From Edaphochlamys debaryana (Eukaryota; Chlorophyta; Chlorophyceae; Chlamydomonadales): DNA of 64,000 bases. Both the position numbers and the translations under genes were made by a program. Positions 47,501 to 59,692 of this stretch are shown here, piece after piece; within the stretch, counting starts at the first letter, position 1; the number at the start of each line of letters is the position of its first letter. Under the pieces are notes generated by a model, which did not search any database, was not told the DNA's origin, and worked only from the letters and a program-made list of their open reading frames with translations. The DNA lies in NCBI GenBank assembly GCA_016858145.1, contig JAEHOE010000071.1, forward strand, positions 310,001 to 374,000, given 5' to 3'.

Positions 47501-49868
47501 CTGCTACCTGACCTACCTACTTAGCAAGGCCCTGGCACAAGCAGAGGTGGGCGCAAGGATGCCCCCGCGAGCTACCGCTTGCAATGCAATCGGCATGAGA
47601 GCGCGCGCGAGCAATGATTGCAGTCACACCTGTGGGCTCTGGAATGAAGACCTGGGCAGTAGTGCCGACGCACTGGTCTTGACAGAGCCAGGGGCTCGGG
47701 AAGAGTGTACGTGGGCCTCCTGCTGTGACACACTCGCCCTCGCCGATCGTCCGAAACGTCACGGAGCAGTCTGCGGGCAGCGAAGGAGAGAGGAGGGGGG
47801 CCTGGGCGGAGGCGAAGGCATGGCATGCACGGGCGACGACACGGAGCCAGGGCGGCAGATGTCAGCGGCAGAGAAGCAAGAGCGGGACCAGCAAGGCCGC
47901 GTTTCCTTGAGAGAGGCAGGGAGAAAGTGCCGCACAGCCGCAGTGGACGGCCCAGTGGGTGTGAAGGAGGGCCAGCGTGATCAACGGGCGGGGCGCGCCC
48001 TGCACTGCCATGGACCCGACTCACTGAGGGGTGGAAAAGAAGGAGTGGGCGGGGTACTGGGCGGCCAGTACTTGGGCGACTGCTTTGGGGGGCTTGGCGG
48101 CTCTGTGGGCGGATGGGACGCAAATAGAACGAAGGGCGGCCACGTCAATCGTAAAGAGAGCCGTACATATGTCCCTGTTAGTTCAAGGAAGTTTGTTCAC
48201 ATGGACCCTACTTACGACGCGGCCAGCTTGGGTAGAAGGGTGTGGATGGGGGCTCACTCGGGGGCGCCGGCATGGGGTCTGCAGCGCAGATGCCGTACAG
48301 TCAGCTCATGCACGCATATAAGGACAGAGGCACCCGACCAAAGAAGCCCTCAGCGTCACCGAGCCTCCCGGCACGGCTGCTCACTGTCGCAGGGCAGCTC
48401 GGGGGCCCCCCCGCCGAGGAAGAGGAAGGTCACGGTGGCGTTGGGCTCGAGGAACATGACGTCCTCCCAGTCCCTGACGTGAGTTGCGGGCAGCGGGTGG
48501 GAGGGGGCGGGGGTCAAGGTGCGACGAAAGGCGCCTTAGCTGACCGGTACACTGACTGATATGTCCTTATTCCACCTAGCGCCCTGCCCAACAAAGCCAC
48601 AGCCCGCACGGGCACTCACTGGTCCATGCAGCTGAGGTTCCTCTGCTGGAGAACAAACACCTGGAAGATAGCAAGAATGGGGCTTTTAGGTCATGGTCCA
48701 TTGCTGCATGCTTGAAACTTTGTGAGGAGGCACCCAGTGCCCTCCAGTGCTAGCTCCCCTCACGAGCGGTATGATAAGCTCGGTGTGTGGGGGAGCGGGG
48801 GGGCCAACACCGGCTGCAGCGTCCGCCCACCTGGCCCTCCTCCAGCGTGACAGGCTCCGAGAATTCGATATACAGCTGGGGAATGCGGTACGTGTAATCG
48901 ACACACTCCAGAGTTAAAGCGCTCTCGCCGCTGCTCCGGCTGCCGTTCCAATATTCATAGACCAGGCGGAAGTCGGCGTTCACCCTGCCCCAGCCAATCA
49001 TCCAGGGACAACTCGTTGTCGCGCCAACGCACACACCATTGTCGTACATTTGAGACGTGTCCCCGGCTGAGCCGCATTGCGCCTCGTAGCCAATGACTGG
49101 GGGGTCATCCCCATAAAGCGATGAATCATTTACGTAGTCCAGGAGGGCGCGCGCGGGAGGGGCGTGCTCTGCGGGTGGCATTAAATAGGGCTGCGGTGAC
49201 GACAGGCAGGAGGGCCCATGGAGGGCGTATGGCCAGACACAAGATGCTGCAAATGCGGAGTGCCGGAGAAGTGCCCAGCCATACACTGTATGGCATGCCC
49301 AGGGCCCAAGCGCCAGGAGGCGCAAGGCCTAAGGCCGGCGGGTGACACGGTCGGCAAAGGGCCAACCACCATTACGACAAGTTTTGCCCCCGCGAGCAAG
49401 CCCTTGCAAGAGTTCAGCCCGTTCAGCCTGAGGTCGATCGGGCCTGTCGCTTGGCGGCGTCGACACGCGTCGATCGACACGTACCACCCAACCGCCGCAA
49501 GTCCACTTCCGCCAATAGCCACCCCCACTTGCCTTGACAAGTCTGAGTACTGTTGTGCCACCGTTGTGAGGGCTCCGCACAGGTGCATTGGTAGAGCTCG
49601 CCGAGTTGCGAGCAGATGCCCTCTCCGCAGATGCTTGGCGTGCACTCTCCGTAGTCTGCAACACATCATGAGACTGTTTGATGTGTGGCTGAAATATAAC
49701 ATCATTGGCAGTTGCTGGCCCCGCCGTCGCTCTTTTGGCATCGCGTTGAACTTCTGAGGCATTCTTTCTTCTCTACAGTGGCACCTACGAGTACTACAAC
49801 TCACTTGGCGGCAGCTGTGCAGCTACGGCGGATGCTGCGATGCCCAGCAACGTGGCGATGACAAGCAT
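44589..49868 (-). CDS. Gene E: secreted EGF / N-domain / beta-trefoil / LamG-like / jacalin-like lectin protein, 918 aa
   Basis: Fifteen exons: 49868-49805, 49655-49533, 49168-48831, 48660-48620, 48473-48385, 48278-48216, 48102-48025, 47770-47630, 47341-47042, 46889-46824, 46715-45977, 45827-45709, 45536-45426, 45298-45147, 44921-44589; total 2,757 nt in phase. The start at 49868 opens a signal peptide (MLVIATLLGIAASAVAA). EGF-like 22-62; N-domain 63-218 (QCGSAG, SCPWMIGWGRVN, VLQQRNLSCMDQ); Pro-rich 219-265; trefoil 266-412; LamG-like 413-720 with a Tyr/Asp-rich start and the Cys pair kept; Pro-rich 721-757; jacalin-like 758-918 (ends FVWAEVPSAQ). It is intact, with CAG where D has a stop. 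The middle exons are closest to C and the trefoil exon to D. Likely extracellular sugar binding; partners unknown. Confidence 0.88.
49169..49532 (-). other. GC-AG intron of gene E, after the EGF exon
   Basis: Donor TCAAG/GCAAGT, acceptor CCGCAG/AGCAC, homologous to those of C and D. Confidence 0.75.
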
Positions 49869-50585
49869 GTCCGGTGTCCGACCGCTGTGCCTTTCTCTTC
49901 CCATGGCTACTTGTTACACGGGACAAGACAGGTGTATGGTACACGTTTCAGTTCGGCTTATGTACTCTGCTCGGGCCCGTGCGCCCGCGCCCGTGCAACC
50001 TGGATGGGTCTCCGCAACCTGGGCCCGACGGGCCCAGCCAGGGGTCGAGTCGGAAGCTGTCCTTCTTCCCGGGCCTCACGGACCCAGGGGGTGAGCTGGG
50101 TGCCAACTGTATCTCCTACTTGCCTGCTCTAACCCTCCATCTACCCTCCGCCCCTTCTTGTCTGGGTGCTACAGCGCTAGCTACCGACACGCCGCCACGT
50201 GGTGAGTGGTCATGCACCCCGCCTCTGCGGCTCTGGACCCTGCTGCAACTTCCCCCGGACCTCACCGTACGTATCTCCCAATATGACGAGCGTCATACCT
50301 TTCTCTTTTCGCAATGGAAGGAGCCGCTGTGTCCAAACGTGTGGCTCATTGTCACCAGGGGCCCTTGCTCGACCTTGCTAAGCTCCTGCTGCTCGCGTCG
50401 GCACCCCCCATCGGCGTTCTGACCGTGGCCCAGAGGCAGTCATAGGGCGCGCACTGCCATGCAGGCCTCCCTTGGGTTGTGTGCCTCTGAAAAAGAGGGC
50501 ATTGCGTAATGCCCAATGTTGATGAAGGGTGCGTGCTCTACGCAGCCGACGCATCAGGGGGCGGGGAGCCTCCTGAGGATTGTAA

Positions 50586-50633
50586 GCAAAGCGCAATGCA
50601 GCACAGTGCACGCATGCACGACGGCACGCTCGG
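50586..50633. repeat. Imperfect direct repeat, first copy (second at 50792-50832)
   Basis: Both copies share GCAAAGCGCAATGCAGC and CACGCT(C/T)GGC; the first has an 8-bp insertion (CATGCACG-like). Confidence 0.7.
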
Positions 50634-51126
50634 CTACAGCCTGTAGGCCTGAGGCCCCCAGGTACCTCGCGGCCTCGCCGGGGGGAAGGCCGACTAAAGG
50701 CAACGAGCATGGCCATGGACTCGAGGAGCGGGGGGGTGGGGGGTGGAGCGGCCCTGTTGGTGCATAAGAGTTGAGCAGAGCGGGGTTGAATGCAAAGCGC
50801 AATGCAGCGCAGTGCACGATGGCACGCTTGGCGGGGTCAGGGGAAGGCTGAGAGAGGTGACTCGGCCAAGTGGACAGCGGTGGGGCTGCCAGCACGTCTA
50901 TGTGCTGCAGAAGCGCACGCCGCCAAGGGTGCGTGACCAGCTTGCAGGGGTGAGATGCCGGGTAAGATGCCGGCCCAGGTTACGCCCTCCACAATCAGCC
51001 CAGCACTCACAGCTCATGTGTGGCTCTTGACACGACTTGACGGCTCCGAGGACGGGAGCGAGCCTGGGGACTAGTACCCAACGGAACTGAAGCCCAAGGC
51101 CAGTACGTACTGCTGAACCAGGGCTT

Positions 51127-51131
51127 TACAC
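51127..51131 (-). terminator. Candidate TGTAA polyadenylation signal of gene F
   Basis: First TGTAA on the minus strand after the F stop, about 790 nt downstream, a rather long distance. Confidence 0.3.
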
Positions 51132-51922
51132 CGTGTTCGCCCCCTCCGGTGCGGCTCCAACCTGCTCTTGCTGCTGAGGCCGCAGCGCCCGTAGCAACGA
51201 TCGAGCCCGCCCACGGCTAGGCCTATTTAATTACCAACCCCCGAGTCCTCCAAACGCCCCCGGCCCATAAATCCTGCGCGGATGCTTGCAATCCAGGGGG
51301 GCTGGTCCGCCCTACATCAGTAACCCAATCAATCGGTGACGGAGAAATGGTGCGCACATGGTGGCGCAATCGCTAAGCCAAGCATTCGTCTACCTCACAA
51401 CGATGCGGACTATCCCCGCAGTAGTTCGTTCAAGCGGACGAACGTCACCCGAAATTGCGAAAGGGAGCGCGCGCTTGATGCCAAGCCCCTCGCTTAGGCA
51501 CGGCTGGGAGCCGCGCAGCACCCACCTAGCTTCCGTTGTAGCGCTGAGTGCAATGCCCTCCTACACCTCAGCGCTTCGGTCACCCTGCAGAACGTCCTCG
51601 TCATCGCTTCTGATCTAAGCACACGCGGTAGTAGTCATCATGCCTAATGACACACCAATCCAGTCAGCTCAGTAGCAAACACCTGCCCCCCGCAAGCCCA
51701 TCGGCTGCATTCGACTAGCCGGCAACACCACGCACATCGATAAGCCAGGCCGGCAATCCCACGTGCTTGCGCACATGGCTCCATGCGGGCCCCCAACCCC
51801 CCCTACCTGCCGCATACCCTGCAGCTCCAGCCCCGGGGGCAAAATGTCTGTGGGCGCACCGTACGCCCCCTCCTGGGTCACGATACCATCCTCCACTTAT
51901 CGAGCGACCCGAGTCTGCCGCA

Positions 51923-54900
51923 TCACCGACGCTCCTTCCCCTTCTCCGCCGGTGAGGGGGACGGTGAGGGGCTCCGCAGCGGCACCGTCTCGTTTACGCC
52001 AGCGCTGCGCCGCATCTTGGACGCAACCCAGGCTCGGTACGCGGCCGGCGGCATCTCGCCCCAATTCAGGCTCAGCGAGAGCACCGACTGCGACGTGCGG
52101 CCGCTGAAGTGCCGCAGCACGAAGGTCGTGCCCGCGCGGGGGCAGGGCGTGGCGTCGCGCAGAGTGCGGCCCAGCCAGCGGCAGGGCTCGCCGCACGACA
52201 CGGGCGGGATCACCTGCGGCGAGCGAAGATCGCGGGCGGCGAGGAACGGGAGAGTGAAGGAGCCATGTAAAACAGCATTAAACGCTTCCTGGGGGCAGGT
52301 GCGGTACGGCGACGCTCAACTGCCACGCCAGCAGGGGGATTCAGCTGGGGCCCGCAAACACAGGCAAGGCGAAGGCGCCGCAGTCAGAGGCACACGGCGC
52401 CATATGCCGTCGCCTGACGTACCTGGGAGTTGATTGTGGAGGGCTGGGAGCCGACGATGAGCGTGCGGCCGGCGGTGGTCTGCAGCAGCACTCCATCCAC
52501 CGTCTCGTAGCCATCCGAGGCCATGCCCACGCCCACCTGACAGGAAATGGGCGGGCGTTACAAGAGGGCTTAATTTAAGCTTGCGGAACCCAGGGCTAAT
52601 TCACGTCACGATACAGCGGCGTGAGGTACAAGCTGCGAGCGATAGAGGTAGGATGGACTCGGCTCCGCGAGCTTCGGCTCTGTGGTACCCAGCAGCCACC
52701 GCCAACCACCGCCCCAACGCCCAACCGCCAGCCACCAACCTGCGCGCTGATGACGTACTCGTCGGTTGCCAGATCCACGGAGGACAGCAGGAAACCGAGG
52801 TTGTTGCCGCGGCGGGGCGCCACGAACACACCGTACGTGGTCTGTTGGTTGGGTTTGTGGGGGAAGCAAGTCTTGTCAGGATCGCAGCCGTGTTTTGAGT
52901 CAAGGAATGGAGAAGTGGTCACTCGCGGCGGGGCTGCTTGTGCGCTAGCTGGTTTGCCGGGTCTCCGCAGGCGCAGGTTTGCACCGGATTACTGCTGCCG
53001 TGGCCACGTGGGGCTGTGTCCACGGATCACTCGCGGCGGCGCCAAGTCTCGGTACGGTTACCAGTACCGTGCACCCCTTCTAAGATTGCTTCCCCCAAGT
53101 GCACGCACCTGTAGCGCGTTGAGGCTGTAGCCCGCGGCAAATGTGATCTTGGTGATCTGGTACTCGCCCGACTTGGCGTACGACGAATCCGAAAAGCTGG
53201 ATCCGCCCGGGCGGTTGCCGAACGGACCCTGGATCATGGACTGGCAGCTGGCTGCATGGGCGGGGGAAGGGTCAGAAACACAGCGTGTACCCGTCAGCGC
53301 AGGAGCTCGAGCAAAGTTACAGATTTATCCTAAGCATTGACCAGAGTCCAAGCTAAACCCAACAGATGGGGCTTGAGTGCGCGAAGATTATAGCGCCTTA
53401 CCAGGCGATGGCGGTCGGAACTTGGGCGACGTCGGCGGTCGCGGCGACGGCGGCGGGGGCGAGTTGGGCACCACCGGCGGTGGCGGCGGCGGGGACGGCG
53501 GCGGGGGAGAAGGCGGTGGAGGAGACGGCGGTGGCGGTGACGGCGGCGGTGGCGAGGGCGGCGGCGGCGACGGAGGCGGGGGCGACGGCGGGGGGCTGCG
53601 AATGACTGGCGGCGGCCGGGGCTTCCGCGGCACGCGCCACCACGGCCACCCGGGTGGCGGCGGCGAGGGCGGCGAAGGCGGAGGCGGGGGCGGGGACGGC
53701 GGGGGCGGCGAGGGCGGCGGCGGGGAGGGCGGCAGCGGACGCGGTGAGGGCGGCGGCGGACGCGGACGCGGCGGCGGTGGGGACGGCGGCGGGGACGGCG
53801 GCGGGGACGGCGGCGGCGAGGCCTTGACTGGCGGCGGCCGGGGCGGCGGTGGCAGGCTGGTGACGCGCCAGCCGAAGCGGCGCGCGTAGGCCGCAAACAC
53901 GAGATTCAGGTCGCCGACCGAAAGGGCGCGTCGGTAGATCATCACGACTGCCATGCGGCCCTTGTAATGGTTCTCCCTGCGAACCGCGACAACACAGTTT
54001 CCGGAAAGTCAGAACAAGGCACGTAGCCTGTAGCAGGGTAGGGCTAGCTACCCGTACGGGGCGGGGTGGTGCAAGCAGGGGTGCAACCGCGGACGAGCGC
54101 AGAGTAGCCACGCACCTCAGCCCCGCCTCGCACCCTCCCTTGTACTCCTTCACCCCTTGCTTCCCACGCCGTCCCCCCTCCCTCCCCGCCTGCGCTCACC
54201 CCTCCCGGTAGTCCGCGCCCAGGACCAGGCTGTCGGGGTCGACGCCGATGGGGAACTGGCTGCGAAAGGTCTTGGTCGCCGTCACCTGCCCCGCGCTGCT
54301 GCTGTACAGCGCGCCGCTGAAGCCGCCCACGTCCCGCACCCAGGCGTCCAGCACCCAGGACCCGGTCTGGGCGGGCGGGCCGTTCTGTGGTGGTGGGTGG
54401 CGGAAACGGGGCGGAAAGGGCGGCAGGAGTTCGGTGTCATCCTAGCCACGCAACGCACAGCGGTCAGATGGACCCCGAAGCCCTTTCCTGCTACGGCACG
54501 GCACAAGCCTTAGACACTATCAAACGCTTCCCGCCCTCGCTCGGTCTCTCCCATGATACTTCCGATTGTCTTGATCGCGCCTCCCGCTCACCGAGTTTAA
54601 GGCAAAGGTGTTTCCGTCCTGCAGGTAGCACTGGCCGGTGCCGAATAGCAGCGAGTGGGCCGTGTCGGAGGGCGTACGGGAGATGTGCAGCAGCGCGTGT
54701 ACGGGCAGTACGGCGGGGTCGCGCTTGTGGATGACCACAATGGTCCACGCGGCCGTGGGCGCCGAGGGCCAGTTGACCAGGTCTTGGTTGCCCGACTGGA
54801 TGCCGTAGCCTACGGGCGTACGGCACACGGGCACACGGGATGTACGGCGTAAGTCGTACGGTGGGTGTTGGCTGTACGAGACAAGAGAAGGACGGGCATG

Positions 54901-57900
54901 CCAATGGCTCACATGTGCGGCCGTCGAACTGGATGGAGCCGTAGCCGGCGCCGGGGGTGTCGTCGTACCAGCATCCGCCGGAGAACTGGACGTAGCAGAA
55001 AGGGGCGGAGGACCGGGTGTCAGCCAGCCCATACAAGGCTTAAACACGGCGTGAAGTGCGGGGTCTCAGCCAAACAACAGGTCTCACAAAACTCCAGCGG
55101 ATAGGGATTACGTGCCGTTCGAGGCCCTGCCCACGCACCTGCAGCGACCGGACGGGCCGGTCGGGCAGCGACGACAATGTGTCCCGCCATCCAATAACCT
55201 GAGGCCCGTGGGTCTCGATGCCGCCGGGCGACTCGTCCTCGGGCGGCGGCGACCAGTCCCAGGGCGGCGGAATGCCCTCGGGCGGAAACGCGTCCTGCGG
55301 GGGCGGCGCCCACCAGGGCGGCGGCGCGGCGTCGGGCTCGCTCGGCCGCGGCGACGGCGGTGACGACCTGACTCGGTGCGACCGCACGGCGAGCTCCTCG
55401 AACTCGGGAGGCGGCGACCAGTCGTCCTCGAAGTTGTCGATGCTGCTGGAGGCGGCTGCGCTCTTGGAGGTGGCGTAGGCGCCCGATGTGACCAGGTCAT
55501 CGTCGAGGTTGACGGCCGCCCGGGCCTCCAGTCCGGAGCCCTGGGCCGTGGTGCCGCGAGTGCCGCCGATCTGGGTCACCTGCAATCAGGGGGGGTGGGG
55601 GGTGGAAGGAGCGTTATCAACAGGGCGGGGGAGGGAGGGCGGGAGGCGGCACAGTAGAGGTTGCAAACAGGCAGCAAGCGTGCGACGAGATTCAGCGAGC
55701 GGAGTCGTGCGTGCAGGGTCAGATCGAGCAGAGATCGAGCAGAACTGGAACATGGCGCACAACAGGGAATCAGGGGCGTGAAGGCAACCCCAGCGTGTCG
55801 GTGTGCCCCACCTGGCCGGCCAGGATGACGCCGCCCATGGAGTCAAAGAACGACACATCCGGGATCAGGAAGTGGGGCAGATCTGGTGGGCGGGTAGGGG
55901 TGGCACGGGGCGCGGCAGGGCAGCGCTTCAAGCACTGGCACCGCTCCCACATTGGCCGGAGAGCGCAGCACCTCCGTCGTGCCGTTCCTGCGCACACACT
56001 GCTGCCGAGCGAGCAGTCCCCCTCACGGCTCACGCCACCCATCGGGCGTACCGGCCCTGTGCGCACTGCTGCAGATAATTGCATTCACGGTCCCGCACTG
56101 CCGCAGATAATTGCACCCATCGAGCTAGCTAACTATCTTCCTTTCGCCACGCGTGTCCGGTGTACCTTTCACCCACCCGGTGCGGGCACGAACTTGAAGG
56201 TCTGCGCGGGCCCCTGGCTGCAGCGCCACAGCACCAGCGGCGCGCCCGGGTGCGGCGAGTCCCGCTGCACCTCGATGCACATGCCGGGAGCGATGCGGGA
56301 CTCGAGCGTCCAGCTGCGAATGAATCAGCAGGGAGGTGGAGGGGCGGCTCGGGCTGAGGTTGGGAAGAGCTGCGGGTCGTTCGGAGCACACGGCCGCAGT
56401 CGGGGTGCCTGCTCTGCCGTGTTCGCCGCCCACCCGCCCTCGGCACACTCGGCACGCTCACACGGCATCCCGTATACTCGCTCGCTCACCCGCCCTCGAC
56501 CCGCGCCGGCTGAAACTCCTGGCTCAGGTCGTCATTGGAGCAGCGCCCCAGCACCAGCTGTGTGCCGGGCAGCACGCCGCCGCCCGACAGGCTCCAGCAG
56601 CGGGGCCGGCGGGTGTCGGTGTCGAGCTTGATGTAGGGGCGGCCTGGGGGGTTGGTGGCGTGGGTCGGGGTGGTGGTGGAGTGCAGTAGGATGGGTTTGG
56701 GTGGGGTGGGGTGGGGCTGAGCGACGCCCTTGCCCGAACAAGCTGGCCTGCCCCAGCGCGTATCAGTACTCGTACGGCATGGCAGTGCAGTACGGCTCAC
56801 CTCGAATCTTGGTGATGTACATGAGCGTCCGGTACACGGAGCAGTCCTGCTGCGTCAGCTGCGACCCCACCGTGGGCCGCGGCCCCGCCATGCCCACGCA
56901 CTTCCCCGCGGAGCCCGTGGTGGAGGTGCGGACCAGGTAGGAGCCGGAGGCTGGGGGAGGGAGAGGGGGAGCAGGGCAACGGGGGAGGGAGAGTCAGTGG
57001 ACTTCGTCGAGGTGTCAAAGTCGGCTAGTCCTGGACTAACGGAAAACGTGCTGCAAGGTGCCCCCTGTCGTGCTGCAGCCCGGGTTGACTTGAGACGTAC
57101 CGATGGAGTCTGGGCTCGGCGTGGCCGGCGGCGGGGACTTGGCTTGGACTGAAGGATCCAGGGCGGGATGAGGGAGGAGCAGGGTCAGGTCAGAGCTGTC
57201 AGACACGTCCCACGACGCGCCATGAAACCGGTCAGAACCGACCAGTGGAGGTGCGATGGGGGGCTCACCGGGCGGAGGAGGCGACGGCGGACGCGGGGAT
57301 GGAGGCCGCGGCCGCGGCGGTGGGGGAGACGGCGGCGGCGGCGATGGCGGCGGTGACTTGGCCGTGACCGCTGCGGGCAAACGCCAACCAACACAAACAC
57401 GATCAGGCTGCTATCGGACAAGGCTCCTTCACACCACACCCCGGGCGCCCCACCCCACCCGCCCTCGTGCCCTGCACCCCCGCCCACCTCCGCAAGACAC
57501 CGAGGGCGCCCCGTCCACGAACAGGAACGCCACCGTGTTTGCGGGGCTGAGCCTGGCCACGTCGTACCAGGCGTCGTTGGAGCAGCTGGCGTTCTGCTGC
57601 TGCAGCACGTAGGACTGGGGGGCAGGGGGCGGGGGACGGGGAGGAGGGGGCGGGGTTGGCACAGGGAAGTGGGACGAGTGAGGAGGCGTGGACCAAGCGA
57701 CGAGGGCGCTCAAGGGCGCGGCATCCGCTGCTGCTGCTGCTGCTGCTGCCCTCCCCGGCCAAGCTTCCGTGCGGCGGCCCTGCCTCCAGCCGCACGCACC
57801 TGCCCCGGCTGAAGCGTGACCGATCGATCAAACTGGATGTAGATCTGCGGGCAACCCAGGGGCGCGGGCGAACGGGGGGCAGGGGTTCAGCTCGGCGTGC

Positions 57901-59692
57901 TCCCAGCAGCGTGCCTTCATAGTCTTTCATCAACTGCTCAGCCCCGACGAGGTTTTCTATCTCACCGCCTTCGTCAGGCTCGGAGATTCGCAGAGCCCAA
58001 TGAGTGCCCCCGAGGTAAATTTCGTCTACCCCGGCGGGCCCCACCTGCGGTACGCTGTACTCCTTCTCCTTGCACGCTAGCCGCAGCGAGAATGCCCCGC
58101 TCGAGTACCCTGCAGGCGGGGGCAGTGGGCGGGGCAGCGGCGGCCATCGCGTGTCAGTGCTTCCAACACCGCTCACCCCGCCCTTGACTCATCGAGCCGT
58201 GCATCGGCCAGGTGCATCTGGAGCCCCGCCCCTGGGCTTGTACGGCCATGTGTACGGGCCCCACCTTTCCCCTGCGTGAAGTACACCAGGCGGTACACCA
58301 CGTCCATGGACCCGAACTCGTACATCCTGCAGCCGAGGCGGAATACATACCATGGGGGCACACGGTTTCACCCTCAAGCACCGGACGGGAGAGGGACACC
58401 TGCAGCTGTCCGGCAATTGCTGGACTATTGTCTGCCCTGCCCTAGAGCCCCGTCGTATCCACAGTCGCACCGCTTGCCCCCACGCCTGCTCTCAATTCCG
58501 TTCCGGCCCAAGCGCAGGCCCAAGCCGAGTTGGTATGCACGCTGCCGGGACCAAGCCCGGCCCCGCACTCACACGCCCAGGCCCACACCGAAGCGTACAC
58601 CCACGCCCAGGTCCAGGTCACACCCGGCTACGGTCCCGGGAACCCCTTCCCCTGCCCCCCGCCCACGCAGGCGCACGCCTCACCATGGGCACGACTCGTC
58701 GCCCACGCACACGCCGTTTGCGAGCATGAGGTTTACGCTGCCCACCGTCCCGCACTGGGCCCGCATGCCCTGCACGGGCGGGTCGTCGCCCGCCCAGCCC
58801 CGGCCCTGCGACTGCACAGTCAGCCGCCGCCGGGCCTCCGTGAAGCCGTCCTGGGGCTTGCGGACTGCGGGGCCCGGGGGGAGGGGGGAGGGGCGGGTTG
58901 TCAGAAGGCGGGGGTGTGCGGAGGTGGTGGCGGGAAGAAAGGTAGGGGTGTTCCGGGGGAACCGGGCTGGGGATCAAGGGCTGGGGGCGCCGGCCAGGAG
59001 CCGGCAGCGTAAGGCGGTGAGCCGTTAAGCCCACAAATGACCTGCTTTCCATGCCTAAGTGAGCTGAAGAAGCCACTGTCCACGGTTCATTGCCGCTAAG
59101 AGACCTGGGCCACCGACCCAGCGTCCGGCCTGTCCGGTGCTACCGTCCAGGGGGGGAGGGGCCCAAGCGACCTCCAGCACCCTGCATACCCAATCCTTAT
59201 GAGCTTATCTCAGTTCATGCTGCAGCTTGGCGCGGTCCCCGTGAACGTGCACGTTCGCCTCGGGGAGGCCCACACAGCACGCTGCGCCTCCCCCAACCCC
59301 CGACATTCCGAATGTCGGCACCACGCGCGCAACATACACGCCCACGGTGATGCTGTATATGCAAGCAAATGCGAAATGCCTACCTTCGCATGTCCGCGTG
59401 CTGTTTATCCAGGTAAGGGCAGCATCGCGGCAGCTGCACCGGATGCCCGTGCCACTCTCCGTGCACTGAACTCCATCGCCGCAAGTACTCAGGCAATCCG
59501 CCTCTACGGGGTGGTGCCCACGGGAGCGAAACAGGTTGGCAGCGGCCAAAAACACTAGCGCGTTGCAAGCGCGTTTTACAAGCGCACTGCAGCGAATTGA
59601 TGCCAGTTACAACGCGTACCAGTAGGCTGACTTGCGGCTGCTAAAGCGACTATCGAAAGCATCGCAAGAGTGGGGAGAGCGAGAGACGGCAT
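51923..59692 (-). CDS. Gene F: divergent member with a long Ser-Pro linker, 1,158 aa
   Basis: Twenty-two exons: 59692-59620, 59503-59384, 58864-58684, 58326-58265, 58109-58045, 57844-57800, 57614-57488, 57370-57269, 57148-57101, 56950-56801, 56643-56490, 56313-56177, 55882-55812, 55579-55139, 54985-54913, 54809-54592, 54384-54200, 53976-53402, 53251-53109, 52841-52740, 52536-52423, 52213-51923; total 3,477 nt. Signal peptide 1-21 (LPTLAMLSIVALAAA). EGF-like 25-64; N-domain 65-224, split over more exons, while the VLQQ and following exons of its relatives are fused here; Pro-rich 225-275; trefoil 275-421; acidic/Pro insert 446-592; LamG-like to 790; Ser-Pro linker 791-942 (SPPPP units); jacalin-like 943-1158 with extra introns and a basic tail. 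The EGF intron has a normal GT donor. Oldest split in this cluster by structure. Extracellular matrix role inferred from the linker. Confidence 0.85.
53410..53890. repeat. GGCGGCGGNGA-type repeat encoding the Ser-Pro linker of gene F
   Basis: On the minus strand it reads SPPPP/SPPP repeats interrupted by a Trp-Arg-rich break (GWPWWRVPRKPRPPP). The opposite strand gives a long Gly-rich frame that is only a shadow. Such (SP)n blocks are typical sites of proline hydroxylation and O-glycosylation in volvocine wall proteins. Confidence 0.85.

Larger units (their letters stand above)
49869..51922. other. Intergenic region between genes E and F
   Basis: Holds the promoter of E and the 3' UTR of F. 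A plus-strand open stretch at 49874-50095 (motif TGVWYTFQFGLC) has a codon pattern a little like coding DNA, but no domain, start or partner exon is convincing. A 40-50-bp direct repeat lies at 50586-50633 and 50792-50832. Confidence 0.45.

Noticed and set aside
53377..53889. Gly-rich plus-strand frame of 170 codons
   Set aside because: It is the reverse strand of the Ser-Pro repeat exon of gene F; the minus-strand exon fits splice phases and domain order.
57403..58176. Open frame of 257 codons on the minus strand
   Set aside because: Only parts match the N-domain. The conserved block IYIQFDRSVTLQPGQ is in another frame, reached by splicing at 57844.
132..59692. Ricin-like toxin genes
   Set aside because: Only the carbohydrate-binding beta-trefoil fold is present; no ribosome-inactivating chain accompanies it in any gene.
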